The notes: generated by a model not told the origin, from the sequence alone. 64,000 nt of DNA from JBJXHC01 sp964538485 (GCA_964538485.1 CAZIHJ010000002.1:25525-89524); one strand, 5' to 3'. Counted from the stretch's first letter, positions 9,205 to 17,457 are shown. Program-made: numbers and translations.

Positions 9205-10362
9205 ATGAGCGATCGCAAGAAAGGATTCTCCACCCGCGCCATTCACGCCGGGCAACCCGCTGAACCGGTGACGGGCGCAATCATGACGCCCGTCTTCCTC
9301 ACCTCCACGTACGTGCAGGAGGAAATCGGCAAGCACAAGGGATATGAGTACAGTCGTGTTTCCAACCCGACCCGCACTGCGCTGGAAGAAAACATCGCAG
9401 CACTCGAAGGGGGGCTGTACGGCATGGCGTTCGGCTCCGGCACCGCAGCAGTCGATGCCATCATGCATCTGCTGAAACCGGGCGATCACATGATCCTCTC
9501 GCAGAATGTCTATGGCGGAACCTACCGTATCGCCAAAATGGTGTGGGAGGACTATGGACTGCAATTTGATTTTGTCGATACCGTCGATCTCCAGAATATT
9601 GAACGTGTCATCAGACCCAACACGAAGATGCTGTTCATTGAAACACCCACCAACCCGACAATGGAGATCACCGATCTGGCGGGCGCAGCGACAATTGCCA
9701 AACGGCACAAGCTTCTTTCCGTTGTCGATAATACTTTCGCAACCCCGTTTCTTCAACAGCCCCTCTCCTTCGGCTTCGATATCGTCGTCCACAGTCTTAC
9801 AAAATACCTGAACGGACACAGCGATATGCTGGGCGGCTTTGTGGTCACCAACGATGCCGCGGTAACGGAGAAACTTCGCTTTCTGCAGAAAGCCGTCGGC
9901 GGAATCCTGAGTCCGTTTGATGCATGGCTCTGTATGCGGGGCACCAAAACGCTCGCAGTACGTATGAAGCAGCATAACGAAAACGCCATAATTGTTGCTC
10001 AATGGCTCATAAAGCAGCAAGGTATCCGGAAGGTGTACTATCCGGGTCTTCCCGACCATCCGCAGCACGCCCTGGCCAAAAAACAAATGCGCGGGTTTGG
10101 GGGAATGATCTCCTTCGATCTTGGAAGTCTGGAAAACGCGGCCGCGTTCCTGAAGCGTGTCCGGCTGTGTGCATTGGCCGAGAGTCTTGGCGGCGTGGAA
10201 ACGATCATTACTCATCCCGCAACGATGACACATGCTGCCATACCGCCGGAGCAACGTGTGCGAATTGGCATCACGGACGGGCTGGTGCGCATTTCCGTCG
10301 GCATTGAAGACGTTGAAGATATCATCACCGACCTGGACAAAGCCCTTAAAGGGTCAGGTTGA
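9205..10362 (+). CDS. Cystathionine gamma-lyase (Cys/Met metabolism PLP enzyme)
   Basis: 385 aa from MSDRKKGFSTRAIHAG. The PLP lysine lies in SLTKYLNGHSD (K200), and ETPTNPTME and VVDNTFATP are the usual cofactor-pocket blocks. With the upstream cystathionine beta-synthase, 4 bases away, it completes reverse transsulfuration: cystathionine to cysteine, 2-oxobutyrate and ammonia. Motifs alone do not separate lyase from gamma-synthase or O-acetylhomoserine sulfhydrylase; the neighbour decides the call. An earlier in-frame ATG inside the upstream gene was rejected because it adds unrelated residues. Confidence 0.87.
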   Translation: MSDRKKGFSTRAIHAGQPAEPVTGAIMTPVFLTSTYVQEEIGKHKGYEYSRVSNPTRTALEENIAALEGGLYGMAFGSGTAAVDAIMHLLKPGDHMILSQNVYGGTYRIAKMVWEDYGLQFDFVDTVDLQNIERVIRPNTKMLFIETPTNPTMEITDLAGAATIAKRHKLLSVVDNTFATPFLQQPLSFGFDIVVHSLTKYLNGHSDMLGGFVVTNDAAVTEKLRFLQKAVGGILSPFDAWLCMRGTKTLAVRMKQHNENAIIVAQWLIKQQGIRKVYYPGLPDHPQHALAKKQMRGFGGMISFDLGSLENAAAFLKRVRLCALAESLGGVETIITHPATMTHAAIPPEQRVRIGITDGLVRISVGIEDVEDIITDLDKALKGSG

Positions 10363-10444
10363 ATTCCAAAACCGATTTAGGTATCTTGCATCTGCAATTC
10401 GATACCATTCGACACTCATTCCTCAATAATCGTTACGCCGACCT

Positions 10445-12955
10445 ATGAAAGCTGTGATCATGGCTGGTGGGTTCGGGACGCGCTTGCGGCCCCTGACGTG
10501 CAATACCCCGAAGCCAGTGGTGCCCGTCATGAACAAACCGATGATGCACCACATCGTCATGCTGCTCAAGAAACACGGCATTAACGATCTCATTTCCACT
10601 CTCTTCTATTCTCCCGATGCAATCACGTCATATTTTGGTGATGGTCAGCGGTTTGGCGTGAAGATGAGCTATGTGAAGGCCGACTCCGATTATGGAACAG
10701 CCGGCAGCGTTCGCAATGCCACAAAAGGGATGAACGAACGCATCCTCGTCATCAGCGGCGACGTGCTCACCGATTTTAATCTCACGGAAGCCATCCGCTT
10801 CCACGAGGAAAAGAAGGCAAAAGCCACGATTGTCATGACGCACGCCAAGAACCCCCTGCAGTTTGGCGTGGTGATCACCGATGACCAGAATAGAATCACC
10901 CGCTTCCTGGAAAAGCCGTCGTGGGGCGAAGTATTCAGCGACACCATCAACACGGGCATTTATATCATCGAGCCGGATATTCTGGAGCTGATTCCGTATC
11001 GCGAGGACTGCGACTTCAGCAAGGACTTGTTTCCATTGATGCTCAGACAGAATCTCGGCCTCTACGGATACGTGGCTGAAGGATACTGGCGCGACATCGG
11101 CAACCTGAATGAATATCAGGAAGCCCACATTGATGCGCTTGCCGGTGCCGTCGCAGTTGACTTCGAGGGTACAAAGCAAGGCAACGTGTACGTCGGCGAA
11201 GGGACCTCGTTCCATGAGGGCAAGTTTGATGCACGCGGTACGGTTGTCCTTGGAAAGCACTGCACCATCGGTGACAATGTGCGGATCTCCAACAGTGTCA
11301 TCGGTGACAACTGCGTTATCGGACCGGGCACGACAATGGCCAACTGTGTGTTGTGGAACGACGTCATCATCGGCCACAGTTGTGATCTGTCGTCGGACGT
11401 CATCGGTTCCAAGTGTTCCATCGGTGAGAAGTCGGTAATTGCAGAGAATGTCTTCATCGCCGATGCGTGCTGGATCGGACGCAAAGCACAACTCTCGGCG
11501 AACATAAAACTCTGGCCGGAAAAGGTTGTTGAGGAAGGAGCAATTCTCACACGCAGTCTCGTGTGGGAGGATAAGTGGCTGCGTGAGTTGTTCACCGAAT
11601 CACGGGTCACCGGACTTTCCAACATTGAAATGAATCCCGAGTTCGGCGCCAAGCTCGGCGCGGCGTACGGAGCGTTCATCGGCGAAGGGAAAACCGTGGT
11701 TACCTGCCGGGATTCCGATAATGTTTCCCGGATGATCAACAGGGCGCTCATCTGCGGACTTGTTTCCGCGGGCGTGAACACATTTGACCTCCGTACGATC
11801 TCCATTCCCCTTCTCCGTCACGAATTGAGCAGTGGCAAGGAAGCCGGAGGAATCCATGTGCGCCGGTCGCCGTTCGACAAGAATCTTACTGATATTATTT
11901 TCTTTGATGCCAACGGAACGGACCTGCCTACCAACAAGACAAAGAGTGTTGAGCGGCTGTTTTTCGGCGAGGATTTTGCCCGTGCCACACGCGAGAAAGT
12001 CGGCACGATTTCGTTTCCGGAACGCACCACGGAATCGTACAAGGAACGTTTCCTCTCCTCTCTGGACGTCGAGGCGATCAGCAGTCAGAAATTCAAGGTG
12101 GTCATCGACTATTCCAACGGCATTGCTTCCACCATCTTCCCAATCATTCTCGGGTCATTCGACAGCCAGGTGGTGGCACTGAACGCCCACCTCGACCCGA
12201 AGCGTTTGACCCGTGATAAATACGAGTTTGATTATTCGCAGAAGCAACTTTCGCACATTGTCACTTCGCTCAAGTATGATATTGGCTGTTTGATTGATGC
12301 GGGAGGGGAAAAGCTCTTCCTCGTCAATGAGCGGGGCGAACCGATTGACAGTGATCGCGTACTGACCATCATCGCGCAGATGTTCCTTGAGACACATAAA
12401 AACGTCAAGGCCATAGCCGTACCAATTACGTCGTCCGGAGAGGTCGATATTGTCGCCCACAAATACGCGGTAAAAGTGGTGAAGACACGTAACAGCCACT
12501 CTGCAATGATGGAAGTAGCGCGGAACAAATCAGCAGACTTTGTCGGTGGTACCAAGGGCGGGTTCATCTTCAGCAGTTTCTTCTTTGCCACCGATGCCAT
12601 GTATTCCGTGGCAAAGATCCTGGAGATGATGGCACACACCGGAAAGCGGCTCGGCGCCATCGACGATGATATTCCGCATCTGTTCGCTGCGAAACGTAAC
12701 GTCAACTGCTCCTGGGAACACAAGGGCAAAGTCATGCGCAACATCATGCGCGATACGGAAAGCATGCGCCGTGACCTCGTTGACGGCGTTAAAGTGTATT
12801 TCGACAACGGACGAAAAGAAGTCTCCGCGTTACTCATTCCCGACAAGGAACGTCCGCTGTTCCATATCAACGTGGAAGGCCGTGACCAGGAAAGCGCTGA
12901 CATGCTCGCCAATCAATACGAGAAGAAAGTCATCCGCTGGCGCGATGAACCATAG
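10445..12955 (+). CDS. Mannose-1-phosphate guanylyltransferase-like / phosphohexomutase-like fusion
   Basis: An 836-aa three-part protein. Residues 1-235 are a nucleotidyltransferase (AGGFGTRLRPLT, with KP in NTPKPVVPV). About 250-360 is a left-handed beta-helix of hexapeptide repeats (HCTIGDNVRISNSVIGDNCVIG is part of it). About 380-836 is a phosphoglucomutase/phosphomannomutase-like region. Known fusions of this kind make GDP-mannose or other NDP-sugars. The normal catalytic phosphoserine loop (T-A/G-SHNP) is replaced by GGIHVRRSPFD at 468-478, so mutase activity is doubtful. It is followed after 15 bases by the EIIA gene. Confidence 0.85.
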   Translation: MKAVIMAGGFGTRLRPLTCNTPKPVVPVMNKPMMHHIVMLLKKHGINDLISTLFYSPDAITSYFGDGQRFGVKMSYVKADSDYGTAGSVRNATKGMNERILVISGDVLTDFNLTEAIRFHEEKKAKATIVMTHAKNPLQFGVVITDDQNRITRFLEKPSWGEVFSDTINTGIYIIEPDILELIPYREDCDFSKDLFPLMLRQNLGLYGYVAEGYWRDIGNLNEYQEAHIDALAGAVAVDFEGTKQGNVYVGEGTSFHEGKFDARGTVVLGKHCTIGDNVRISNSVIGDNCVIGPGTTMANCVLWNDVIIGHSCDLSSDVIGSKCSIGEKSVIAENVFIADACWIGRKAQLSANIKLWPEKVVEEGAILTRSLVWEDKWLRELFTESRVTGLSNIEMNPEFGAKLGAAYGAFIGEGKTVVTCRDSDNVSRMINRALICGLVSAGVNTFDLRTISIPLLRHELSSGKEAGGIHVRRSPFDKNLTDIIFFDANGTDLPTNKTKSVERLFFGEDFARATREKVGTISFPERTTESYKERFLSSLDVEAISSQKFKVVIDYSNGIASTIFPIILGSFDSQVVALNAHLDPKRLTRDKYEFDYSQKQLSHIVTSLKYDIGCLIDAGGEKLFLVNERGEPIDSDRVLTIIAQMFLETHKNVKAIAVPITSSGEVDIVAHKYAVKVVKTRNSHSAMMEVARNKSADFVGGTKGGFIFSSFFFATDAMYSVAKILEMMAHTGKRLGAIDDDIPHLFAAKRNVNCSWEHKGKVMRNIMRDTESMRRDLVDGVKVYFDNGRKEVSALLIPDKERPLFHINVEGRDQESADMLANQYEKKVIRWRDEP

Positions 12956-12970
12956 GAGAACAACAACAGC

Positions 12971-13441
12971 ATGAAGATCAGTGATATCCTGAATGAGCAG
13001 CTCGTGATGACCGGTCTTTCGGGCAACACGAAAGACGAAATCATCGAAGCAATGATTGATCTCGTCTCCACTTCACCGAAGGTGACAGATAAAACAAAAG
13101 TGCGGAACGCCATTTTCGAGCGGGAGAAAATCATGTCGACCGGTGTCGGAAACGGCTTTGCCATTCCCCACGGGAAGACCGATGCGGTGACTGATATTGT
13201 CGCGGCGTTCGCCGTCACTGCCGAGCCCATCGACTATGAGTCCCTCGACGAGAAGCCCGTGCGTCTGGTCTTCCTGCTGGTGGGCAAGGACAGTATGGTC
13301 GGCCCGCACATCAAACTGCTCAGCAGAATCTCCCGGCTGATGAACAAGGAGGATTTTCGCAGACGCTTGCTGGATATGAAGACGGCCAAAGAGGTGATTG
13401 ACCTGTTCCGGCAGGAAGAAGCAACCTACTTCGAGGCCTGA
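12971..13441 (+). CDS. PTS EIIA (fructose/nitrogen type) phosphocarrier domain protein
   Basis: A 156-aa stand-alone EIIA domain of the PtsN/fructose family. The phosphorylated histidine lies in GFAIPHGK (H67), with GPHIKLLSRISRL downstream. No EIIB or EIIC is nearby, so it is more likely regulatory (PtsN-like) than part of a sugar transporter; this is inference. The stop overlaps the next start (TGATG), pairing it with the unrecognised 136-aa protein. Confidence 0.88.
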   Translation: MKISDILNEQLVMTGLSGNTKDEIIEAMIDLVSTSPKVTDKTKVRNAIFEREKIMSTGVGNGFAIPHGKTDAVTDIVAAFAVTAEPIDYESLDEKPVRLVFLLVGKDSMVGPHIKLLSRISRLMNKEDFRRRLLDMKTAKEVIDLFRQEEATYFEA

Positions 13442-13851
13442 TGTCGAAGGAGCGGAAGCGTCCGGACCTCGAGTACCGCCTGCTCATCACTCCCGGGTTC
13501 GATGAGCGACGGGAAGTGCCCACCACGCGTTTCCTTCTTCATACCGTCCAATTCTTCGCATCGTTTCGCTATGAGATTTCCGTGCTGGAAAAAGTAGAGG
13601 GGAAAACTATTTCTTACAAGGTGCTGGGGTTAAAAGCTCCGCAATTGAGTCTGCCTGCAGCCGGACATGCACTCTTCCAGCGGGAATACGACAACCTCCG
13701 TGGTACGTATGCAGTAGCCATCGAAGGACTTGATGCACGGAAGAACATATTCACCATCAAGATCACAAAAACAAAAATCCAGATTCTTGATTCACCCACA
13801 CCCAAGTTCGTGGAGGTCATTGTCGACCCCGCGAAGTGGTCCGAATTATAA
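13441..13851 (+). CDS. Conserved-looking hypothetical protein
   Basis: 136 aa, not recognised. It has no signal peptide or membrane segment, is charged, and is probably cytoplasmic. It starts within the EIIA stop (TGATG) and ends 13 bases before lgt, so it is almost certainly translated with its neighbours. The N-terminal half (LLITPGFDERREVPTTRFL) and C-terminal beta-rich stretch look like a compact alpha/beta domain, but no known motif is visible. Confidence 0.7.
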   Translation: MSKERKRPDLEYRLLITPGFDERREVPTTRFLLHTVQFFASFRYEISVLEKVEGKTISYKVLGLKAPQLSLPAAGHALFQREYDNLRGTYAVAIEGLDARKNIFTIKITKTKIQILDSPTPKFVEVIVDPAKWSEL

Positions 13852-13864
13852 GGTAGAGTAAACA

Positions 13865-14689
13865 ATGATCCCAGTGTTATTCGAGCTTGGTCCCATCAAA
13901 GTCTACAGCTACGGCCTGATGCTCGGCGTCGGGTTTCTCCTCGGGAGCTACATTCTCTCGCTTGAGTTGAAGAGAAAAAAACTCGACCCTAACATGGCAA
14001 GTACCATCACAATTCTGTCCGTGGTATTCGGTATTGCCGGAGCCAAGTTGTTGTATCTGCTTGAGCATTGGAGTCAGTTCATTGCAGACCCGTTTGATAT
14101 GGCATTCTCAGCCGGTGGGTTGACCTGGTACGGCGGATTTATCGTCGGCATGACTTCGATCTTTGTATACGTGCGCTCCAAAAAGGTCCCATTCCTCAAG
14201 GTATGGGATTGCCTGGCTGTTGGATTAATCCTTGCTTATGGTGTTGCCCGGCTCGGCTGCCATTTCTCGGGAGATGGAGACTACGGATTCCCTACCGATC
14301 TACCGTGGGGAACGAACTATGAAAACGGCACCTATCCCCCGTCACGGGCGTTTGCCATCTTTCCGGAGATTACGAGCCAGTACCCGGGTGGCATTGTACC
14401 AAACAACACGCCGTGTCATCCGACGCCGGTGTATGAGATGATACTTGGTGTGCTCGGTTTTGTGTTGCTCTGGAAACTGCGAACAAAACCGTGGCCCGAT
14501 GGGAAGCTATTCGCATTGTATCTCATGCTGGCAGCCATGTTCCGGTTCAGCGTGGAGTTCCTGAGAATTAACCCCCGGTTGCTGTTAGGACTCTCCGAGG
14601 CACAGCTTATCAGTGTGGCGTTGTTCCTGCTTGGTCTCGGCGGGTTCATGTATCTTGGCAAGAAGACACAAACCGGCGCAACGACATGA
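13865..14689 (+). CDS. lgt: Prolipoprotein diacylglyceryl transferase
   Basis: A 274-aa polytopic membrane protein with the Lgt signature GVARLGCHFSGDGDYG (about 123-138) and the conserved HPTPVYEM block. It also has an early IKVYSYGLMLGVGFLLG segment and a C-terminal RFSVEFLR block. Lgt moves a diacylglyceryl group from phosphatidylglycerol to the lipobox cysteine of prolipoproteins. AAGGTAGAG lies upstream of the ATG. The stop overlaps the glutaredoxin-like gene (ATGA). Confidence 0.95.
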   Translation: MIPVLFELGPIKVYSYGLMLGVGFLLGSYILSLELKRKKLDPNMASTITILSVVFGIAGAKLLYLLEHWSQFIADPFDMAFSAGGLTWYGGFIVGMTSIFVYVRSKKVPFLKVWDCLAVGLILAYGVARLGCHFSGDGDYGFPTDLPWGTNYENGTYPPSRAFAIFPEITSQYPGGIVPNNTPCHPTPVYEMILGVLGFVLLWKLRTKPWPDGKLFALYLMLAAMFRFSVEFLRINPRLLLGLSEAQLISVALFLLGLGGFMYLGKKTQTGATT

Positions 14690-14988
14690 TTATTGTTGAC
14701 CTGTATTCCAAAGATGATTGCCATTTATGCGAGGACGCGAAAGCCGTACTTGAAAAAGTACAGCGTGAGATTCCGTTCACATTGAGGGAGACAAAGATCA
14801 TCCCCGGCGATCAATACTATGAAGAATACAAGGAGACGGTGCCGGTTGTGCACATCAACATGATCCCCACCTTTAAGTACCGGGTGAACGAAGGCATGCT
14901 GAAGTTCCGGCTCATTCAGGAGCAAAAGGACCTGCTGCGGGATGATAACGAGGAAGACGATGCCAACGACAGCGAGATGTCGCGATGA
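14686..14988 (+). CDS. Glutaredoxin-like (DUF836-type) protein
   Basis: A 100-aa thioredoxin-fold protein beginning IVDLYSKDDCHLCEDAK; CHLC is a C-x-x-C redox site at residues 12-15. TVPVVHINMIPTFKYRV supplies the cis-proline-like region after VP. The C-terminus is very acidic. Probably a small thiol-disulfide reductase; partner unknown. It overlaps both lgt and the next small gene by 4 bases. Confidence 0.82.
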   Translation: MIIVDLYSKDDCHLCEDAKAVLEKVQREIPFTLRETKIIPGDQYYEEYKETVPVVHINMIPTFKYRVNEGMLKFRLIQEQKDLLRDDNEEDDANDSEMSR

Positions 14989-15164
14989 TGATCGTGGCAA
15001 AGGGCCTTGAAGCCCTGGGTATCGCCTGCGTAATGATCGGACTGGTTCAAGGACTCAACAGCGAAACGATGTGGATGGAACTGTACCTGTTCCTCATCGG
15101 CATGGCGGTGTTCGGCGTTGGCTGGTGGATGGAAAAACGCATCACCCGGAAACTGAAAGCGTAA
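14985..15164 (+). CDS. Small two-helix membrane protein
   Basis: 59 aa, not recognised. It begins MMIVAKGLEALGIACVMIG, contains two hydrophobic segments (about 8-24 and 33-49) and ends in a basic tail. The start overlaps the stop of the glutaredoxin-like gene (ATGATGA), and hydrophobicity and codon pattern fit a real small membrane protein. No function can be assigned. Confidence 0.65.
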   Translation: MMIVAKGLEALGIACVMIGLVQGLNSETMWMELYLFLIGMAVFGVGWWMEKRITRKLKA

Positions 15165-15172
15165 GAGGTCGT

Positions 15173-15195
15173 GGGACGGGACGCTGTCCCGTCCC
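15173..15195. repeat. Palindrome, 10-bp arms, 3-nt loop
   Basis: GGGACGGGAC, loop gct, GTCCCGTCCC, a perfect hairpin just after the small membrane protein gene. It is the first of a series of hairpins of similar design. It may double as a transcription stop, although no T-run follows. Confidence 0.85.
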
Positions 15196-15214
15196 AGGAC
15201 ACTTCCCAATATTT

Positions 15215-15235
15215 GGTCGGGATAGCATCCCGACC
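15215..15235. repeat. Palindrome, 9-bp arms, 3-nt loop, CCTAC-type end
   Basis: GGTCGGGAT, loop agc, ATCCCGACC, followed by TAC. It has the same architecture as the flanking elements but a different arm sequence. Confidence 0.85.
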
Positions 15236-15243
15236 TACAACAT

Positions 15244-15266
15244 GTAGGACGAGTCGCAGACCCGTC
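15244..15266. repeat. Hairpin with GTAGG edge, 8-bp arms, one mismatch
   Basis: GTAGGACGAGTC, loop gca, GACCCGTC. The arms pair except at one position. Shares the GTAGG edge with the elements at 16279, 17378, 18893 and 19946. Confidence 0.7.
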
Positions 15267-15320
15267 TATTTACACATCTGAGTTTTGTTTCTTTTCCTTC
15301 TCAACTTTTCCCTTGATCTT

Positions 15321-16052
15321 ATGCCTTCAATCATTCCCGGCCGCAAACCTGTCATAGAAGCCCTGAAAGCCGGCACATACATCGAGCGTATTGTGCTGTT
15401 GCGGGGCATACAGGGAACCATCATCGCCGAGCTTCGAACGCTGGCTGAACGCAAGAATGTCGCGGTAGTTGAGTTACCGCGTGAGGAGTTCCGTGCCATT
15501 GCCGATGATGCCACCACGCAGGGAGTCGTCGCTGTTGTCGGACAGAAAAACCTCTCGAGTATTAAGTCCATGCTCAATATTCCCGTCGAGCGCAACCAGA
15601 AGGGCTTCCTCCTTCTCCTTGACGGGATAGAAGACCCGCAGAACCTCGGCGCGTTGATACGCACTGCTGAGTGTGCAGGCGTTCATGGCGTTGTTCTCCC
15701 CAAGCACCACGCCGCCTCTGTCAACAGCACGGTCGTCAAGGCCTCCGCGGGCGCAACTGAACATATGGCAATCGCAGAGGTAACCAACCTCGTTGCCACG
15801 ATTGAAGAACTGAAGGAAGCCGGTTACTGGATTATTGGACTCGATGCCTCCGGTGACAAGAATTACACAGAGGTGGACTATTCAACACCAGTTGCGGTTG
15901 TTGTTGGCAGTGAAGGTAAAGGGATACGAAGACTTGTCCGGGAGAATTGCGATCACCTCGTGAAGATACCGGTGCTCGGCAAGGTGCAATCTCTCAACGC
16001 GTCTGTCGCGGGAGCGCTCGTCATGTATGAGGTTGTGAGGAGAAGGAGTTGA
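15321..16052 (+). CDS. rlmB: 23S rRNA 2'-O-ribose methyltransferase, TrmH/SpoU family (RlmB-like)
   Basis: 243 aa from MPSIIPGRKPVIEALKAG, the usual RlmB opening (substrate-binding domain), followed by a SPOUT knot. Motifs are DGIEDPQNLGALIRTAE, VVVGSEGKGIRRLV and IPVLGKVQSLNASVAGA. Family members methylate a guanosine ribose in the 23S rRNA peptidyl-transferase loop or in tRNA. An upstream in-frame start would add a stretch unlike the family. Flanked on both sides by hairpin repeats. Confidence 0.9.
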   Translation: MPSIIPGRKPVIEALKAGTYIERIVLLRGIQGTIIAELRTLAERKNVAVVELPREEFRAIADDATTQGVVAVVGQKNLSSIKSMLNIPVERNQKGFLLLLDGIEDPQNLGALIRTAECAGVHGVVLPKHHAASVNSTVVKASAGATEHMAIAEVTNLVATIEELKEAGYWIIGLDASGDKNYTEVDYSTPVAVVVGSEGKGIRRLVRENCDHLVKIPVLGKVQSLNASVAGALVMYEVVRRRS

Positions 16053-16067
16053 TTGATCTGAGCAGTA

Positions 16068-16088
16068 GGTCAAGCGTCTCGCTTGACC
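16068..16088. repeat. Palindrome, 9-bp arms, 3-nt loop, GTAGG edge
   Basis: GGTCAAGCG, loop tct, CGCTTGACC, preceded by GTA. Lies 15 bases after the rlmB stop. Arms are perfect and unrelated in sequence to the neighbouring hairpins. Confidence 0.85.
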
Positions 16089-16100
16089 AATGAGCTCTGC

Positions 16101-16121
16101 GGACAATCGGGGCGATTGTCC
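16101..16121. repeat. Palindrome, 9-bp arms, 3-nt loop, CCTAC edge
   Basis: GGACAATCG, loop ggg, CGATTGTCC, followed by TAC. Pairs in style with the previous element: one carries the GTAGG edge, the other the CCTAC edge. Confidence 0.85.
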
Positions 16122-16202
16122 TACTTCCCGATAGTTTATTAGCAATAGAACTCTCCATCTTATCCCTACCTTATAAAGGGAGGGATGATATTGAATCCGG
16201 AA

Positions 16203-16358
16203 TCGCAGATAAAAACTATGCCCTGCGAAACCGTCGGCTGGCGTGGTGGCAATTCAGCCTGAGTTTCCGGTTTGCCTCGTAGGGGCGTTCAATTGAACGC
16301 CCCTACAAAGAATCGATACCTATTAATTTCTTTGCGACCTTTGCGCCTTTGCGTGAGA
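16203..16358 (+). repeat. Composite intergenic repeat, copy A
   Basis: About 156 bases that recur with few changes as copy B (17299-17457) and, in the second half, as copy C (19946-20023). In order: a TCGCAG...CTGCGA foldback, a CCGTCGGC-containing linker, a perfect 28-bp palindrome (16279-16306), then ACAAAGAATCGA and a tail with CTTTGCGACCTTTGCGCCTT. No gene is seen inside; it fills most of the 322-base space between rlmB and the DUF2752 gene. Confidence 0.85.
16279..16306. repeat. Perfect 28-bp palindrome
   Basis: Each half reads GTAGGGGCGTTCAA followed by its exact reverse complement, with no loop. Identical copies are at 17378-17405 and 19946-19973, and a variant with co-varied arms at 18893-18920. 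Confidence 0.95.
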
Positions 16359-16374
16359 CACCAAGAGATTGCCC

Positions 16375-16734
16375 ATGACTCTCGGCAAATTGTATCACAC
16401 TATCGGACCTGAGCCGATCATCTGGCTTCTTGCATTCTTGTGCCTAGCAACTATTGATCCTGTGACTTCCACGTTTTCCCTTTGCCCTTTACACGCTCTT
16501 GGATTTCAATATTGCCCCGGTTGCGGGCTGGGGAGATCCATTTCCTTCTTGCTTCATGGCAATATCATCGCATCCATCAATGCCCACATACTTGGACTCC
16601 CCGCAACTGTTATTTTAATCTTTCGCGTCTATGCCGTCGTGCAAGCAGGATTGCAGAGACGCCTCATTCTCGATCACACCAACCACCAACGGAGCAACCA
16701 TGGCCAACATACTACAGTTATTGCCCAACCTTGA
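16375..16734 (+). CDS. DUF2752 family membrane protein
   Basis: 119 aa from ATG MTLGKLYHTIG. It contains CPLHALGFQYCPGCGLGRSI, the defining DUF2752 block with paired cysteines, between hydrophobic segments. Function of the family is unknown. Its end overlaps the TM2 gene start by 35 bases in another frame, a pairing commonly met in Bacteroidota. A TTG two codons earlier is an alternative start. Confidence 0.82.
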   Translation: MTLGKLYHTIGPEPIIWLLAFLCLATIDPVTSTFSLCPLHALGFQYCPGCGLGRSISFLLHGNIIASINAHILGLPATVILIFRVYAVVQAGLQRRLILDHTNHQRSNHGQHTTVIAQP

Positions 16735-17053
16735 GGGGGATGAAATGGTCTACATCCAGGGCCTCATCAAGGACATGCCCGATAACCAGGCTCAACAATT
16801 TGCCAATATGTACAGCAGCCGGCGAAAAGACCCGCAGACCATCATGTTGTCAACGCTGCTCGGTTTCATAGTCATCGCTGGCGTCCAACGGTTCATCCTC
16901 GGCCAGATGGGAATGGGCTTGCTGTACTTGTTTACTTGCGGCTTCTGCTTCATCGGCACGATCATCGATCTCGTGAATTACAAGAAACTCTCTTTCGAAT
17001 TCAATTCACAAGCAGCTCAGCAGGTCGCTGTTATGGTGAGGGCGTCGAACTGA
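16700..17053 (+). CDS. TM2 domain-containing membrane protein
   Basis: 117 aa from MANILQLLPNL, with GGAG nine bases upstream. Residues 45-95 form a TM2 domain: two hydrophobic helices around QRFILGQMGMGLLYLFTCG, with IDLVNY at the end. The role of TM2 proteins in bacteria is not settled. It is paired with the DUF2752 gene, and both lie between copies A and B of the composite repeat. Confidence 0.85.
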   Translation: MANILQLLPNLEGDEMVYIQGLIKDMPDNQAQQFANMYSSRRKDPQTIMLSTLLGFIVIAGVQRFILGQMGMGLLYLFTCGFCFIGTIIDLVNYKKLSFEFNSQAAQQVAVMVRASN

Positions 17054-17112
17054 GCGTCAACGAAGGATAATCACGCCAAGACGCAAAGCCGCCCGAGTAT
17101 TCCCTTTGGGTT

Positions 17113-17148
17113 GTCCATTTTCTTTTGCCCGCCCAAAAGAAAATGGAC
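17113..17148. repeat. Inverted repeat, 15-bp perfect arms, 6-nt loop
   Basis: GTCCATTTTCTTTTG, loop cccgcc, CAAAAGAAAATGGAC. It can form a strong hairpin in either strand; followed by A-rich sequence. A terminator role for the TM2 gene is possible but no T-run follows on the plus strand. Confidence 0.9.
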
Positions 17149-17208
17149 GAAAAGAAAAAGGCGCCGAAATCGAACGCGCTATCCCCGGATAATACACGCG
17201 AAGTTACA

Positions 17209-17254
17209 TGCGATTTCAGCACCGTGCGCTAAAGCAGTAAGCACTGAAATCGCA
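17209..17254. repeat. Inverted repeat, 11-bp arms, 24-nt loop
   Basis: TGCGATTTCAG and CTGAAATCGCA are exact reverse complements. The loop holds a second GTGC/GCAC pairing. The GCGATTTC word recurs at the start of composite repeats downstream. Confidence 0.85.
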
Positions 17255-17298
17255 AATCCAGTTTCTTTCGCCTCCGCACACTTCCTGCGATTTCGGGT

Positions 17299-17457
17299 TC
17301 GCAGATAAAACCCCAGAGCTCTGCGAAACCGTCGGCGGGAGCGGTGACAATACAGCCTGAGCTATCGGTTTGGGCGCGTAGGGGCGTTCAATTGAACGCC
17401 CCTACAAAGAATCGACACCTATTAATTTCTTTGCAACCTTTGCGCCTTTGCGTGAGA
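17299..17457 (+). repeat. Composite intergenic repeat, copy B
   Basis: Closely matches copy A over its whole length, including TCGCAGA...TCTGCGA foldback, the identical 28-bp palindrome (17378-17405) and the TTTGCGCCTTTGCGTGAGA tail. Same orientation as copy A, so the DUF2752-TM2 pair sits between direct repeats about 1.1 kb apart. Confidence 0.85.
17378..17405. repeat. Perfect 28-bp palindrome (second copy)
   Basis: Identical to the palindrome at 16279-16306, inside composite repeat copy B. Confidence 0.95.
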
